DNA of 64,000 bases. Source: Actinomadura sp. NBRC 104412 (GTDB taxonomy: Bacteria; Actinomycetota; Actinomycetes; Streptosporangiales; Streptosporangiaceae). The stretch covers positions 62,001-126,000 of the forward strand of contig NZ_BSTM01000009.1 of NCBI RefSeq assembly GCF_030269515.1, written 5' to 3'. Shown piece by piece: positions 38,155 through 49,923 of the stretch. Position 1 is the stretch's first letter. Each line of letters starts with the position of its first letter. Made by a program: the position numbers and the translations under genes. The notes under the pieces were generated by a model. The model saw only the letters and a program-made list of their open reading frames with translations. It was not told the origin of the DNA and searched no databases.

Positions 38155-38972
38155 TGGACGGCTCCCTGTGGAGGCCGCCGATCGAGGCGGACGGCATCAA
38201 GGCGCGGACGCGGCGCGGCTCGATCGGCGCGACATGGTGGTCGCGCCGGTTCATCGACCTGGTCGAGTCGTTCGCGGACGCGGGACGGATGGCGCGGGGA
38301 CGCGCCTACGCCCGCAAGGGCCAGGTGATCGACCTGCGCGTCGAGCGGTACGAGGTGTCCGCCCGCGTGCAGGGCTCGGCCGAGGAGCCCTACGAGGTGA
38401 CGCTGAACATCGAGGCGATCCCCGAGTCGGGGTGGCGCAGGGCCGAGGAGGAGCTGGCCTCGCGGGCGGTGTTCCGTGCCCGGCTGCTGGCGGGCGAGAT
38501 GCCCCCGGAGATCGAGTGGGTGTTCGCCGAGCTCGGCCTGACGCTGTTCCCCGGCGCCGCGGAAGACCTCCACATGATGTGCAGTTGCCCCGACTGGGGC
38601 GACCCGTGCAAGCACGCCGCGGCCGTCCTGTACCTGTTGGCGGAGGCGTTCGACGACGACCCGTTCCTGATCCTGGCGTGGAACGGCCGCACCAAGGAAC
38701 GGCTGCTGGCCGCGTTGCGGCGCAAGCCCGGCGCGGCGCCCGACCCGCTGGAGATGGAGCCCGAGCCGCTGACGGCCGCCGGTTTCTGGACGCCTCCGTC
38801 CGGCCTGGCGGGCCTGCGGAGCAGGCGTCCCGCCCCGCCCGTGCCGCCCGGCTTCGTCCTGCGCGTGGCCGCGCCTCCCCCGATCAAGGTGCGCCGCAGG
38901 GCGCTCACGGACGTCCTCGCCCCCGCCTACGAGGCCCTCGCCGCCGAGCACCGTCCCGATCCCGAGGGCTGA
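38154..38972 (+). CDS. SWIM zinc-finger protein
   Basis: A 272-residue protein that begins with basic, Trp-containing sequence (GSIGATWWSRRFIDLVESFA). It has the SWIM zinc ligands Cys143, Cys145, Cys152 and His154 (CSCPDWGDPCKHAAA), then a Pro/Arg-rich C-terminus. SWIM domains bind DNA or protein. Pairing with a SNF2 ATPase is common in actinobacteria and suggests that it targets or regulates the motor. The ATG at 38154 has GGGAGG eight bases upstream. It is translationally linked to the helicase through the 15-codon ORF. Confidence 0.9.
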   Translation: MDGSLWRPPIEADGIKARTRRGSIGATWWSRRFIDLVESFADAGRMARGRAYARKGQVIDLRVERYEVSARVQGSAEEPYEVTLNIEAIPESGWRRAEEELASRAVFRARLLAGEMPPEIEWVFAELGLTLFPGAAEDLHMMCSCPDWGDPCKHAAAVLYLLAEAFDDDPFLILAWNGRTKERLLAALRRKPGAAPDPLEMEPEPLTAAGFWTPPSGLAGLRSRRPAPPVPPGFVLRVAAPPPIKVRRRALTDVLAPAYEALAAEHRPDPEG

Positions 38973-39027
38973 TCGGCGCGCGGTCGCCCGCCGCCCTGTC
39001 ATGATCCTGCGATCGCTCATCATGGTG

Positions 39028-39073
39028 TTGCGATGTGATGTAGTACTTCTGCTATCGTCTACCGCAGTTGTAC
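39028..39073 (+). promoter_or_regulatory. Promoter with imperfect operator for the XRE gene
   Basis: TTGCGA (39028-39033) and TATCGT (39053-39058) form a -35/-10 pair with a 19-base spacer. The -10 is flanked by GTACTTCTGC (39043-39052) and GCAGTTGTAC (39064-39073), an inverted repeat matching in eight of ten positions. Autoregulation by the XRE protein is likely. Confidence 0.55.
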
Positions 39074-39093
39074 TCCAGAGAGGGGCGACGGCG

Positions 39094-39342
39094 GTGTCCA
39101 CGGACAAGGAACTCGTCCACAACCGGATCGCCGTGCTGCGGGCCGAGCGGGGTGTGTCGCGGCGCGAGCTGGCCACCGCGCTCGGCGTCCACTACCAGAC
39201 GATCGGCTACCTGGAGCGCGGCGAGTACAGCCCGAGCCTGCACCTGGCGCTGCGGATCGCCGCCTACTTCGAGGTGCCGGTCGAGGTCGTCTTCTCGCTG
39301 ACGCCCTTCCCTCGCCTCGGCGCGCCCGCGGAACGGGCGTGA
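39094..39342 (+). CDS. XRE-family small DNA-binding protein
   Basis: An 82-residue Cro/YozG-like regulator that is essentially one helix-turn-helix: RIAVLRAERGVSRRELATAL followed by VHYQTIGYLERGEYSPSLHL, ending VPVEVVFSLTPFPRL. The GTG at 39094 is chosen because GAGAGGGG lies about ten bases upstream; longer frames start inside the promoter. It is followed closely by a membrane-protein gene on the same strand. This small-HTH plus membrane-protein pair is a recurrent actinobacterial arrangement of unknown purpose. Confidence 0.87.
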   Translation: MSTDKELVHNRIAVLRAERGVSRRELATALGVHYQTIGYLERGEYSPSLHLALRIAAYFEVPVEVVFSLTPFPRLGAPAERA

Positions 39343-39373
39343 CATGGCGGCGGAGCACGGAGAGGAGCACGGA

Positions 39374-39958
39374 ATGGAACCTCGCAACAAGCGCGAGGAA
39401 AGGCTGCTGAAGGCGTACGCACAGGAGCCACCCGCCCGCTACGCCGGCCGCGCCGGGCGGCGCCGGCTGGTGGTCGCGGGCGCCGGGCTGGTGGGGCTGC
39501 TGTGGGTGAACACGGCGGTGTCCTGGGTCCTGGCGCCCAGCACCGCCGCGATGGTCACCTGTTTCGTGATCCTCGCGATCCTGGGCACGGCCGGGGCCTG
39601 GGTCTGGTACGCGCTGGCGCTGAGCACCCGCGGCACGGTCGGCCTGCCGGAGCACCTGCTGGACGAACGGCAGGCCAAGGAGCGGCTGCGCGCCCACGCC
39701 GTGGCCCACAAGCTGACGCTGCTGCTGCTGTCCGTCACCTACTTCATCGTCACGCTGGCACTGCCGGAGGGCTCGCGCGAGGACGTCACGGATCTGGGAA
39801 GCGCCGCCGTGGCGCTGCTGTTCTTCGCGCTCCTGGTGACGGTGTGGGCGCTGCCGCTGCTGGCCGCCGCCTGGGGGCTGCCCGACCCGCCGCCCGCCGA
39901 CGACGAGGACAACGACGAGGGCGAGGACAGGGACGAGGAGCGGCAGGCCCGGGTGTAG
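39374..39958 (+). CDS. Four-helix membrane protein paired with XRE regulator
   Basis: A 194-residue protein with about four membrane segments: LVVAGAGLVGLLWVNTAVSW, TAAMVTCFVILAILGTAGAW, LTLLLLSVTYFIVTLAL and AAVALLFFALLVTVWALPLL. It has an acidic C-terminal tail (DDEDNDEGEDRDEE). I do not recognise a function. An ATG at 39344 is one base past the XRE stop, but the ATG at 39374 has GAGGAG six bases upstream and is preferred. It probably forms an operon with the XRE gene and could sense membrane state for it; that is inference. It is convergent with glgP, three bases apart. Confidence 0.75.
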   Translation: MEPRNKREERLLKAYAQEPPARYAGRAGRRRLVVAGAGLVGLLWVNTAVSWVLAPSTAAMVTCFVILAILGTAGAWVWYALALSTRGTVGLPEHLLDERQAKERLRAHAVAHKLTLLLLSVTYFIVTLALPEGSREDVTDLGSAAVALLFFALLVTVWALPLLAAAWGLPDPPPADDEDNDEGEDRDEERQARV

Positions 39959-39961
39959 TGC

Positions 39962-42574
39962 TCAGCGCAAATCGCCGTTCGTCATGCCCACCGGGGCCGG
40001 GGGCACGACCACCAGGCCCATTTCGGCGCGGCCCGGCAGCATCGGGTGGCGGGGCAGGACGCGGACGCTGTAGCCGAAGGCGCCGCTGCGGTTCAGCGGG
40101 ACCTCCCCCACGTAGCGGCGCCCGCCCCCGTCGACCGGCTCGCCGCCGGTGAGCTCCACGTAGGACGGTTCGATCAGGGAGTCGGACTCGTCCACCCGTC
40201 CGTACACCACCTCCACCGTGACGTCCGACGGGTCGAGGTCGCCCAGCTCGACGACCACCCGCACCGACAGCCGGGCGCCGACGTGCGGGCTCTCGTCGCC
40301 GGCGGTCTCCACGTGCTCGACCGCCACCGCGGGCCACGCCTTGGCCACCTTCTGCTTCCAGGCGGCCAGGGCGCGGGCGCCCTCGTACCCGTCGGCGGAC
40401 ATGGCCCGGGCGGACGCCGCGGCCGGCAGGTAGTACTTCTCCACGTAGTCGCGCAGCATCCGGGTGGCCAGCACCTTGGGGCCGAGGGTGGCGATGGTGT
40501 GCTCGACCATCTCCAGCCAGCGGCGCGGCAGCCCCGCCGAGTCGCGGTCGTAGAAGGTGACGGCGACATGGTCCTGGATCAGGTCGTACAGCGCGGCGGC
40601 CTCCAGCGCGTCCCTGCGGTCCGGGGCGGCCAGGCCGTCGGCGGACGGGATCGCCCAGCCGTTCTGCCCGTCGTACCACTCGTCCCACCAGCCGTCCCGG
40701 ATGGACAGGTTGAGCGCGCCGTTCAGCGCGGCCTTCATGCCGGACGTGCCGGACGCCTCCAGTGGCCGCAGCGGGTTGTTCAGCCAGACGTCGCAGCCCT
40801 GCACCAGGACGCGGGCGAGGTCGATGTCGTAGTCGGGCAGGAACACGATGCGGTGCCGCACGTCCTCGCCGTCGGAGAACCGGACGATCTCCTGGATGAG
40901 CCGCTTGCCGCCCTCGTCCGCCGGGTGCGCCTTGCCCGCGATCACGATCTGCACGGGACGCTCGGGGTCGAGCAGCAGCGCCCGCAGCCGGTCGGGGTCG
41001 CGCAGCATCAGCGTGAGCCGCTTGTAGGACGGGACGCGCCGGGCGAACCCGATCGTCAGCACGTCCGGGTCGAGGACGTCGCCGATCCAGGCCATCTCCG
41101 CCTCGCTCGCGCCGCGCGCCCGCCACGACTCGCGCAGCCGCCGCCGCGTGTCGTGGACGAGCCGTTCCCGCAGCACGCGGCGGACCCGCCACACGTCGCC
41201 CGGCGGCACGGCGCGCACCGCGTCCCAGCCGCGGCCGGTCTCGACGACGGACGGCACCTCGCGGGCGGCCAGGTCGAACATCTCGCGCGCCACCCAGGTG
41301 CCCGCGTGCACGCCGTTGGTGATGGAGCCGATCGGCACCTCCCAGGTGTCGAAGCCGCCCCAGAGCCCGCCGAACATCTCCCGGCTGACCCGCCCGTGCA
41401 GCTCGCTGACGCCGTTCACCCGCTGCGCGAGCCGCATCCCCATGACGGCCATGTTGAACATGGTCCGGTCGCCGCCCGGGTAGGTCTCGGCGCCCAGCTC
41501 CAGGATCCGTTCGACCGGCACGTCCGATCCGCCGAAGTACCGCTGGATCAGCTCGCGCGGGAACCGGTCGATGCCGGCGGGGACGGGCGTGTGGGTGGTG
41601 AAGACCGTGCCCGCCCGCACGGCCTCCAGCGCCTCGTCGAAGGTCAGCCCGTTCCCCGACACCAGCTCGCGGATGCGTTCCAGGCCGAGGAACCCGGCGT
41701 GGCCCTCGTTGGTGTGGAACACCTCGGGCGCCGGATGGCCGGTGATCTCACAGTACGCGCGGATGGCGCGGACGCCGCCGATGCCCAGCAGCATCTCCTG
41801 GAGCAGCCGGTGGTCGCCGCCGCCCCCGTACAGCCGGTCGGTGATGTCGCGGGTGGCCTGGTCGTTCTCCTCCACGTCGGAGTCGAGCAGCAGTTGCGGG
41901 ACACGGCCGACCTGGGCGAGCCACACCTGGGCGCGCAGGTCGCCGCCCCGTCCCGCGTCCGGCGGCATCCCGATGGTGATGTGGACGGGATGCCCGTCGG
42001 CGTGGCGCAGCAGCCGCAGCGGCAGCCCGTTGGGGTCGATCGCCGGGTAGTGCTCGAGCTGCCAGCCGTCCGGCGACAGCGACTGGGAGAAGTAGCCGTG
42101 CCGGTACAGCAGCCCCACGGCGATGATCGGCACGCCCATGTCGCTGGCGGTCTTGAGGTGGTCTCCGGCCAGGATGCCGAGGCCGCCTGAGTACTGCGGC
42201 AGCGCGGCGGCGATCCCGTACTCGGGCGAGAAGTAGGCGATGGACGAAGGCGGCGCGACGTCCGCGTCCCGCTCCGCCAGTCCCTGGTACCAGCGCGGCG
42301 CGGTCAGGTAGTCGTTCAGCTCCTCGGTGGCGTTCTGCAGGCGCCGCAGGAACCGCCGGTCCTCGGACAACGACGCGAGCCGTTCGGGCGGGATCTCGCC
42401 CAGCAGCCGCACCGGGTCGCGACCGACGGCCTCCCACAGCGCGGGGTCGACCGAGCGGAACAGGTCGAGGGTCTCGTTGTGCCAGGACCAGCGCAGGTTG
42501 TGGATCAGTTCCTCGAGCCCGCGGAGCGGCTCCGGCAGAACGGTGCGGACGGTGAATCGTCGTATGGCCTTCAC
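39962..42574 (-). CDS. glgP: Alpha-glucan phosphorylase
   Basis: An 870-residue GT35 enzyme that releases glucose 1-phosphate from glycogen or other alpha-1,4-glucans. It is of the actinobacterial type with N-terminal DUF3417 (LRGLEELIHNLRWSWHNETL). It shows YFSPEYGIAAALPQYSGGLG, HTNEGHAGFLGLERIREL, FTTHTPVPAGIDRFP, and the PLP-Lys segment EASGTSGMKAALNGALNLS with Lys near 614. It is the degradative partner of the glgE/glgB synthesis genes next to it. The gene is divergent from none of them: it runs toward the XRE pair and starts 56 bases after the VanZ-like gene. Confidence 0.95.
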   Translation of the reverse strand: MKAIRRFTVRTVLPEPLRGLEELIHNLRWSWHNETLDLFRSVDPALWEAVGRDPVRLLGEIPPERLASLSEDRRFLRRLQNATEELNDYLTAPRWYQGLAERDADVAPPSSIAYFSPEYGIAAALPQYSGGLGILAGDHLKTASDMGVPIIAVGLLYRHGYFSQSLSPDGWQLEHYPAIDPNGLPLRLLRHADGHPVHITIGMPPDAGRGGDLRAQVWLAQVGRVPQLLLDSDVEENDQATRDITDRLYGGGGDHRLLQEMLLGIGGVRAIRAYCEITGHPAPEVFHTNEGHAGFLGLERIRELVSGNGLTFDEALEAVRAGTVFTTHTPVPAGIDRFPRELIQRYFGGSDVPVERILELGAETYPGGDRTMFNMAVMGMRLAQRVNGVSELHGRVSREMFGGLWGGFDTWEVPIGSITNGVHAGTWVAREMFDLAAREVPSVVETGRGWDAVRAVPPGDVWRVRRVLRERLVHDTRRRLRESWRARGASEAEMAWIGDVLDPDVLTIGFARRVPSYKRLTLMLRDPDRLRALLLDPERPVQIVIAGKAHPADEGGKRLIQEIVRFSDGEDVRHRIVFLPDYDIDLARVLVQGCDVWLNNPLRPLEASGTSGMKAALNGALNLSIRDGWWDEWYDGQNGWAIPSADGLAAPDRRDALEAAALYDLIQDHVAVTFYDRDSAGLPRRWLEMVEHTIATLGPKVLATRMLRDYVEKYYLPAAASARAMSADGYEGARALAAWKQKVAKAWPAVAVEHVETAGDESPHVGARLSVRVVVELGDLDPSDVTVEVVYGRVDESDSLIEPSYVELTGGEPVDGGGRRYVGEVPLNRSGAFGYSVRVLPRHPMLPGRAEMGLVVVPPAPVGMTNGDLR

Positions 42575-42630
42575 GTACCGTCACGCTAGACAATACGGGC
42601 CGCTGATCGCGAGCGGCGCGACGGTAGGGA

Positions 42631-43182
42631 TCACCCGACCGCCGGGGCACCGTCCCCGTCTCCGCCGATATCACCCGATGCGCGCCACCGCCGCAGCACC
42701 ACCGCGACCAGCGCCCCCGCGGCCACGCCGAAAGAGTTGTACGCCCAGTCGCCCGGGTCGCACCAGCGTCCGGCGTCGAGCGACTGCAGCAGCTCGACCG
42801 CCACGAACCCGGCGGCGATCAGCGCGGGCGCGGCGACGGCGCGGCGGGTCGCCAGCACGCCGAACAGCCCGCACGGCACCCACAGCCCGACGTTCATCAC
42901 GTCCTCCAGGCCGCGGGTGCCGAAGATCCCTATCGACCAGGCGATGTCGGCGACGGGGTCGCTCACGCAGGCGCCGAGCCGGGCGGCCGCCCCCGGGTCG
43001 GCGGACCTCGGCGACGTCACCGACACGACGAGCGTCACCCACACCGTGAGCGCGAGCGTCGGCCATGGCGCCCAGCCGGCGCGGCGCACCAGCGGACGCC
43101 ACGCCACGAGCGCGACGGCCAGGCCGCTCAGCACCCACAGGCCGCGCCCCCATATCGCCTCAACGGGCACGTAACCGGGCAC
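42631..43182 (-). CDS. VanZ-like membrane protein
   Basis: A protein of about 183 residues with four to five membrane segments. The pattern IGIFGTRGLEDVMNVGLWVP, then VAVELLQSLDAGRWCDPGDWAYNSFGVAAGALV, fits the VanZ family (membrane Glu/Gln with a D-x-x-D/N-type motif). The role is unknown; in VanZ it relates to glycopeptide tolerance, but most family members are unstudied. The start is uncertain: GTG at 43182 or 43170 is possible, and neither has a clear ribosome site. It precedes glgP on the same strand and is divergent from glgE. Confidence 0.72.
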   Translation of the reverse strand: MPGYVPVEAIWGRGLWVLSGLAVALVAWRPLVRRAGWAPWPTLALTVWVTLVVSVTSPRSADPGAAARLGACVSDPVADIAWSIGIFGTRGLEDVMNVGLWVPCGLFGVLATRRAVAAPALIAAGFVAVELLQSLDAGRWCDPGDWAYNSFGVAAGALVAVVLRRWRASGDIGGDGDGAPAVG

Positions 43183-43393
43183 GCCAGGAACGACGAACCG
43201 CGTCCTCGCGGGGTTCGCCGGCCGCTGACCAGAGCCGGTCAGCAGCTCCCCGGACCCCCCCGGAAACCCACGGAACCAGGGGTGAGCGGCAAGTACCTCG
43301 CCGGTGGCGCAAAGTTCTCTCGACCTCCATGACGGTAGCCGCGCGATCCCGGGCATGACGTTTTGGAACCGACAACCGGGTAGGGGATGGCGC

Positions 43394-45556
43394 ATGCAGG
43401 TCAGGTCCGGAACGTCCGCCAGCCGAACCGCGAAAGGAAGCTCTGGGCAGGCCCCTGACCGGCAGCGACCTGGGGACCGGCGCGCGCCCGGCGCTCCGCC
43501 CGCCGCGCCGGGACCGGCGCACGACGACGTGAGGCTCGGCCGCATTCCCATTCTCGATGTCGAGCCCCGGGTGGGCTGCGGCGAGTGGCCCGCCAAAGCG
43601 GTCGTCGGGGAGACGTTCGACGTCAGCGCGACCGTTTTCCGCGAGGGCCACGAGATGTTCGGCGCCGAGGTCGTGCTGCGCGCCCCGGACGGGTCGGTCG
43701 GCCGGCCCGTGCGGATGCGGGAGGTCGCGCCCGGCCTGGACCGGTGGGCCGCGCCGGTCGCGGCGACCGAACCCGGCCTGTGGCACTTCCGGGTCGAGGC
43801 GTGGGGCGACCCGATCGCGCACTGGCGGCACGACGCGGAGATCAAGGTGCCGCGCGGCCAGGACGTGGAGCTGATGCTGACCGAGGGGTCGCTGCTGTTC
43901 GCCCGCGCCGCCGAGGGCCTGCCCGCCGTCCACCGGCACACGTTCGCGCGGCTCGCGGAGACGCTGGCCGACGACACGGCCGCCGTGGCCGACCGCATGG
44001 AGGCCGCCCGCCATCCCGACGTGCTCGACCTGGAGCGGCGCTACCCCCTGCGCGACCTGCTCACCACGACCGAATGGCTGCCGCTGGTCGTCCACAGGGA
44101 ACGGGCGCTGTACGGGTCGTGGTACGAGTTCTTCCCTCGTTCGGAGGGCGCGTCGTTCGACCCGATGGGGCGCCGCGGCCCGATGTCCGGAACGTTCCGC
44201 ACCGCGATGAAACGGCTCCCCGCGATCGCCGACATGGGCTTCGACGTGGTGTACCTGCCGCCGATCCACCCCATCGGCCGCACGTTCCGCAAGGGTCCCA
44301 ACAACACGCTGGACGCCGGCCCGTACGACCCGGGGTCGCCGTGGGCGATCGGCTCCGAGGAGGGCGGGCACGACGCCGTCCATCCCGAGCTGGGAACGCT
44401 GGACGACTTCGACGCCTTCGTGTCCTACGCCGCCGACCTGGGCCTGGAGGTCGCGCTCGACCTCGCCCTCCAGTGCTCCCCCGACCATCCGTGGGTGCGG
44501 TCGCATCCCGAGTGGTTCACCACCCGCGCGGACGGGACGATCGCCTACGCCGAGAACCCGCCGAAGAAGTACCAGGACATCTACCCCCTGAACTTCGACA
44601 ACGACCCGGAGGGCATCTACCGGGAGGTGCTGCGGATCGTCCGGCACTGGATGGACCACGGGGTGCGGATCTTCCGGGTGGACAACCCGCACACCAAGCC
44701 CGTCCGGTTCTGGGAGCGGCTGCTGGCGGAGGTCGCGGGCACCGATCCCGACGTGCTGTTCCTGGCCGAGGCGTTCACCAGGCCCGCGATGATGCACACC
44801 CTCGCCAAGATCGGGTTCCACCAGTCCTACACGTACTTCACCTGGCGGAACTCCCGGGAGGAGCTGGAGGAGTACTTCCGTGAGCTGTCCGGGGACGCCG
44901 CCAAGTACATGCGGCCCAACTGCTTCGTCAACACCCCCGACATCCTCAACGAGTACCTGGTGCACGGGGGCCGCGCCGCGTTCGAGATCCGGGCGGTGCT
45001 GGCCGCGACGCTCTCCCCCACCTGGGGCGTGTACTCCGGGTACGAGCTGATCGAGAACGTTCCGCTGCGGCCCGGCAGCGAGGAGTACAGGGACTCGGAG
45101 AAGTACCAGTTCAAGCCGCGCGACTGGGAGACCGCCGAACGGGAGGGACGCAGCATCGCGCCCCTCATCACCCGGCTGAACGAGCTGCGCCGCGCGCACC
45201 CCGCCCTCCAGACGCTGCGCGACCTGCGGTTCCACTTCCCGGACCAGCCCGAGCTGATCGCCTTCTCCAAGGCCCACGGCCCGTACTCGCCCGGCGCCCC
45301 CGACGATCCCGCCCCGCTGACCGGGCTCGACGACGTGGTGCTGACCGTGGTCAACCTCAACCCCCACCAGGTGCGCGAGGCGACCGTCCACCTCGACCTG
45401 CCCGCGCTCGGCCTGCCGGAGGACGCCCACGGCTTCGAGGTCGTGGACGAGCTGTCCGGCGAGACCTACCGCTGGGGCCGGTCCAACTACGTGCGCCTCG
45501 ACCCGCACGAGCGGCCGGCCCACATCCTCACGCTCCGCAGGCACGAAGAGGCATGA
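43394..45556 (+). CDS. glgE: Maltose-1-phosphate maltosyltransferase
   Basis: GH13_3 enzyme that transfers maltosyl units from maltose 1-phosphate to growing alpha-1,4-glucan. Family landmarks are [20 protein letters not shown] at the start of the homologous region, [20 protein letters not shown], the nucleophile Asp near 429 in [17 protein letters not shown], the acid/base Glu near 457 in FLAEAFTRP, and [10 protein letters not shown]. From ATG 43394 (GGGGA seven bases upstream) it has 720 residues with a 45-residue Pro/Ser-rich extension. A GTG at 43529 would give 675 residues, starting just where homology begins, but lacks a ribosome site. Its stop is one base before treS. Confidence 0.93.
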   Translation: MQVRSGTSASRTAKGSSGQAPDRQRPGDRRAPGAPPAAPGPAHDDVRLGRIPILDVEPRVGCGEWPAKAVVGETFDVSATVFREGHEMFGAEVVLRAPDGSVGRPVRMREVAPGLDRWAAPVAATEPGLWHFRVEAWGDPIAHWRHDAEIKVPRGQDVELMLTEGSLLFARAAEGLPAVHRHTFARLAETLADDTAAVADRMEAARHPDVLDLERRYPLRDLLTTTEWLPLVVHRERALYGSWYEFFPRSEGASFDPMGRRGPMSGTFRTAMKRLPAIADMGFDVVYLPPIHPIGRTFRKGPNNTLDAGPYDPGSPWAIGSEEGGHDAVHPELGTLDDFDAFVSYAADLGLEVALDLALQCSPDHPWVRSHPEWFTTRADGTIAYAENPPKKYQDIYPLNFDNDPEGIYREVLRIVRHWMDHGVRIFRVDNPHTKPVRFWERLLAEVAGTDPDVLFLAEAFTRPAMMHTLAKIGFHQSYTYFTWRNSREELEEYFRELSGDAAKYMRPNCFVNTPDILNEYLVHGGRAAFEIRAVLAATLSPTWGVYSGYELIENVPLRPGSEEYRDSEKYQFKPRDWETAEREGRSIAPLITRLNELRRAHPALQTLRDLRFHFPDQPELIAFSKAHGPYSPGAPDDPAPLTGLDDVVLTVVNLNPHQVREATVHLDLPALGLPEDAHGFEVVDELSGETYRWGRSNYVRLDPHERPAHILTLRRHEEA

Positions 45557-45557
45557 G

Positions 45558-47435
<1,878 letters not shown>

Positions 47436-47447
47436 GGTGATAGCGCC

Positions 47448-49013
47448 ATGGGCACGCTGGACCGGCCCCTGACGGAGCCGCTCGCCGACTGGCTGCCGCG
47501 GCAGCGCTGGTTCGCCGGCAAGGACCGGCCGATCGACGAGGTCACCGTCACCTCCGCCACCGAGCTGGCCACCGTCGACGAGCCGGGCGGGCCGGTGCTG
47601 GAGCACGTGGTGGCGGACGTCCGCCAGGGCGATGTCACCGACCGCTACCAGCTACTGATCGGGATCCGCACCGGCGACCTGCCGGAGCGGGTCCGGGCGG
47701 GCCAGATCTACGAGTCGCCCGAGGCGACGCACCTGTACGAGGCGGTCCACGATCCCGGCCTCACCCGCGTGCTGCTGGAGGGCATGGCGGACGAGGCCAC
47801 GATCGGGCCGCTGCGGTTCCGCCGGGCGCCCGGCGCCGAGATCGACTCCGGCCTGACCGGGATACCGGTGTCGGTCGAGCAGACCAACACCTCGGTGATC
47901 TTCGGGGAGTCCTATATCTGCAAGCTGTTCCGCAGGCTGTCACCGGGGGTCAATCCGGACCTGGAGGTCAGCCTGGCGCTGACCAGGGCGGGCAGCACGC
48001 ATGTCGCCCCGGTGCACGGCTGGATCGAGCTGGTGGAGGACGGCGCCGGTCACGAGCCGGTGACGCTGGCGCTGCTGTCGGAGTACCTGCGCACCGGCAC
48101 CGACGGCTGGCAGCTCGCGATCACCAGCGTGCGGGACTGGCTGGCCTCTCCCGACACCGACGGGCAGGGCCGCTACCCGGGAGGCGGGCCGAACTCGGGC
48201 GTCGCCCCGGGACCGGCCGCCATCCGCGGCCCCGTCCCGGGACCTCCGGGGGCGCGGCGGCCGGGCTTCGAGGAGGAGGCGGCCAAGGCCGAGGCCGCGG
48301 AGGAGCCCGAGCCGGAGCTGGACGCGGGCGCGGCCGGCGGCGACTTCGCGGCCGAGGCGGAACGGCTCGGCGCGGCCACCGCGGCGGTGCACCGCGACCT
48401 GGCGGTGGCGTTCGGCGTCACGCTGGCGCCTCCCGAGGACGTCCGCGAGATGGCCGCCGCCATGCACCGGCAGCTCGCGGAGGTGTGCCGGACGGTGCCC
48501 GAGCTCGAACGGTACGCGGGGCCGATCGGCCGGGCCTTCGACGAGCTGGCCGAGTCCGCCGGGGAGGTGCCGCTGCAACGCGTCCACGGCGACTACCACC
48601 TCGGGCAGGTCATGCGCACCGAGAAGGGCTGGGTGCTGCTGGACTTCGAGGGCGAGCCCGCCCGGCCGTACGATGAGCGCCGCGCCATGGCCAATCCGCT
48701 GCGGGACGTGGCCGGGATGCTGCGCTCCTTCGAGTACGCGGCGCGTTTCCTGCCCGCCGCCGACGCCAGCCTGTCCCCCGAGACCGCGCACACGCTGGAG
48801 CTGCGCGCGCGGGCCTGGGCCGACCGCAACCGGGACGCGTTCTGCCGCGGCTACGCGGAGGCGGGCGGCGCCGATCCCGCGGCCAACACGGTCCTGATCC
48901 GCGCGCTGGAGCTGGACAAGGCGGTGTACGAGATCCGCTACGAAGCGCAGAACCGCCCCTCCTGGCTGCCCGTGCCCCTGAGGTCGCTCGCGCATCTCGC
49001 GCCGGAGGACTGA
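47448..49013 (+). CDS. mak: Maltokinase
   Basis: ATP-dependent enzyme that makes maltose 1-phosphate for GlgE, also called Pep2. The N-terminal part shows LADWLPRQRWFAGKDRPIDE. The kinase core has VEQTNTSVIFGESYICKLFR, the catalytic RVHGDYHLGQVMRT (Asp near 382) and the metal-binding LLDFEGEPARP. A low-complexity Gly/Pro/Ala/Glu insertion occupies about residues 242-298, between the two lobes; it makes the protein (521 aa) longer than typical 440-460-residue maltokinases. It is last of glgE-treS-mak, with a GAGGTGAT ribosome site. The three enzymes act in sequence. Confidence 0.92.
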   Translation: MGTLDRPLTEPLADWLPRQRWFAGKDRPIDEVTVTSATELATVDEPGGPVLEHVVADVRQGDVTDRYQLLIGIRTGDLPERVRAGQIYESPEATHLYEAVHDPGLTRVLLEGMADEATIGPLRFRRAPGAEIDSGLTGIPVSVEQTNTSVIFGESYICKLFRRLSPGVNPDLEVSLALTRAGSTHVAPVHGWIELVEDGAGHEPVTLALLSEYLRTGTDGWQLAITSVRDWLASPDTDGQGRYPGGGPNSGVAPGPAAIRGPVPGPPGARRPGFEEEAAKAEAAEEPEPELDAGAAGGDFAAEAERLGAATAAVHRDLAVAFGVTLAPPEDVREMAAAMHRQLAEVCRTVPELERYAGPIGRAFDELAESAGEVPLQRVHGDYHLGQVMRTEKGWVLLDFEGEPARPYDERRAMANPLRDVAGMLRSFEYAARFLPAADASLSPETAHTLELRARAWADRNRDAFCRGYAEAGGADPAANTVLIRALELDKAVYEIRYEAQNRPSWLPVPLRSLAHLAPED

Positions 49014-49021
49014 ACCCGCGG

Positions 49022-49789
49022 CTACAGGTCGATGGCGTAGTCGAGCAGCACCCGGTCGGCGGGGATCACGATGTCGCGGCACACCTCCATGACGCGCGGC
49101 CCCGACAGCATGCGGCGGGTGATGGTGAGCACGGGGACGCCGCCGGTCATCCGTAGCGTCTCGGCCTCTTCCGGGGTCGGCATCCGCGAGCCCACCGACT
49201 CCTCCACCCGGGTCGGCGGGTGGCCGAGGAACGCGAGCTGGGCCAGGGTGCCGCCGGGCCACGGCTCGTTGGCCGGATCGGCGACCGGGGTGCCGCCGAC
49301 CACGTCCCAGGGCAGGTAGTTCACCGAGATCTGCTGCGGCTCGCCCCGCGCGTGGAACACGAAGCGGCGGCGCAGCACCTCGGTGCCCGGCGGCACCTCC
49401 AGCAGCGCGGCGACCTCGGCGCCGGCCCCGGTCCGGGTGAACTCGCGGTCCAGCCGGTACTCGTCCCAGGAGATCCGCTGGTCGTGGGTGAAGGTGGTGG
49501 CGGGCACGGTCAGCGGCTTGGCGACGACGGCGCGGTACCGGTCCATCGCCACCCGCCTGACCGGGGGCGTCACCTTCACGATCGTCCCGCCGCCCCGGCG
49601 GGTCTCCACCAGCCCCTCCCCGCGCAGCAGGGCGATCGCCTGCCGCGCCACGATCTCCGACACGCCGTGCTCCGCGCACAGTTCCGACATCGTCGGAAGC
49701 CGGGCGCCCTGCGGGTAGCGGCCGTCCCGGATCTGGCCCCGGAGCAGCTCGGCAATACGCAGGTAGGCCGGACGGTCCGGCACCGGCAT
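49022..49789 (-). CDS. GntR/HutC-family regulator with UTRA domain
   Basis: A 255-residue regulator. The winged-helix domain has LLRGQIRDGRYPQGARLPTM, then SELCAEHGVSEIVARQAIAL, then RGEGLVETRRGGGTIV. The C-terminal UTRA effector domain, from about 95, has RRRFVFHARGEPQQISVNYL and EVCRDIVIPADRVLLDY. HutC-type members often bind sugar phosphates or amino-acid catabolites. The ATG at 49789 is chosen for GAGGG six bases upstream; a GTG at 49792 adds one codon. It sits between mak and glgB, and the perfect-looking operator at 49949-49964 lies between it and a divergent 72-codon gene, so it may control that gene and perhaps glucan genes. Confidence 0.9.
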   Translation of the reverse strand: MPVPDRPAYLRIAELLRGQIRDGRYPQGARLPTMSELCAEHGVSEIVARQAIALLRGEGLVETRRGGGTIVKVTPPVRRVAMDRYRAVVAKPLTVPATTFTHDQRISWDEYRLDREFTRTGAGAEVAALLEVPPGTEVLRRRFVFHARGEPQQISVNYLPWDVVGGTPVADPANEPWPGGTLAQLAFLGHPPTRVEESVGSRMPTPEEAETLRMTGGVPVLTITRRMLSGPRVMEVCRDIVIPADRVLLDYAIDL

Positions 49790-49923
49790 CACCTTCCCTC
49801 GTACCCGGCGCGCCGCGCCCCCGTCACGGCGCGTCGTCGGACCCGGGCCGCCGCTCCCAGGCCGGCTCTCCCTCCTTCCCGCTCTCCCGCTAACCCGAGG
49901 GGGACGGTCCGCTTACGGACAGC

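Noticed and set aside
42631..43998. Extending the VanZ-like protein to 455 residues.
   Set aside because: The extension is antisense to the start of glgE and lacks membrane or family features.
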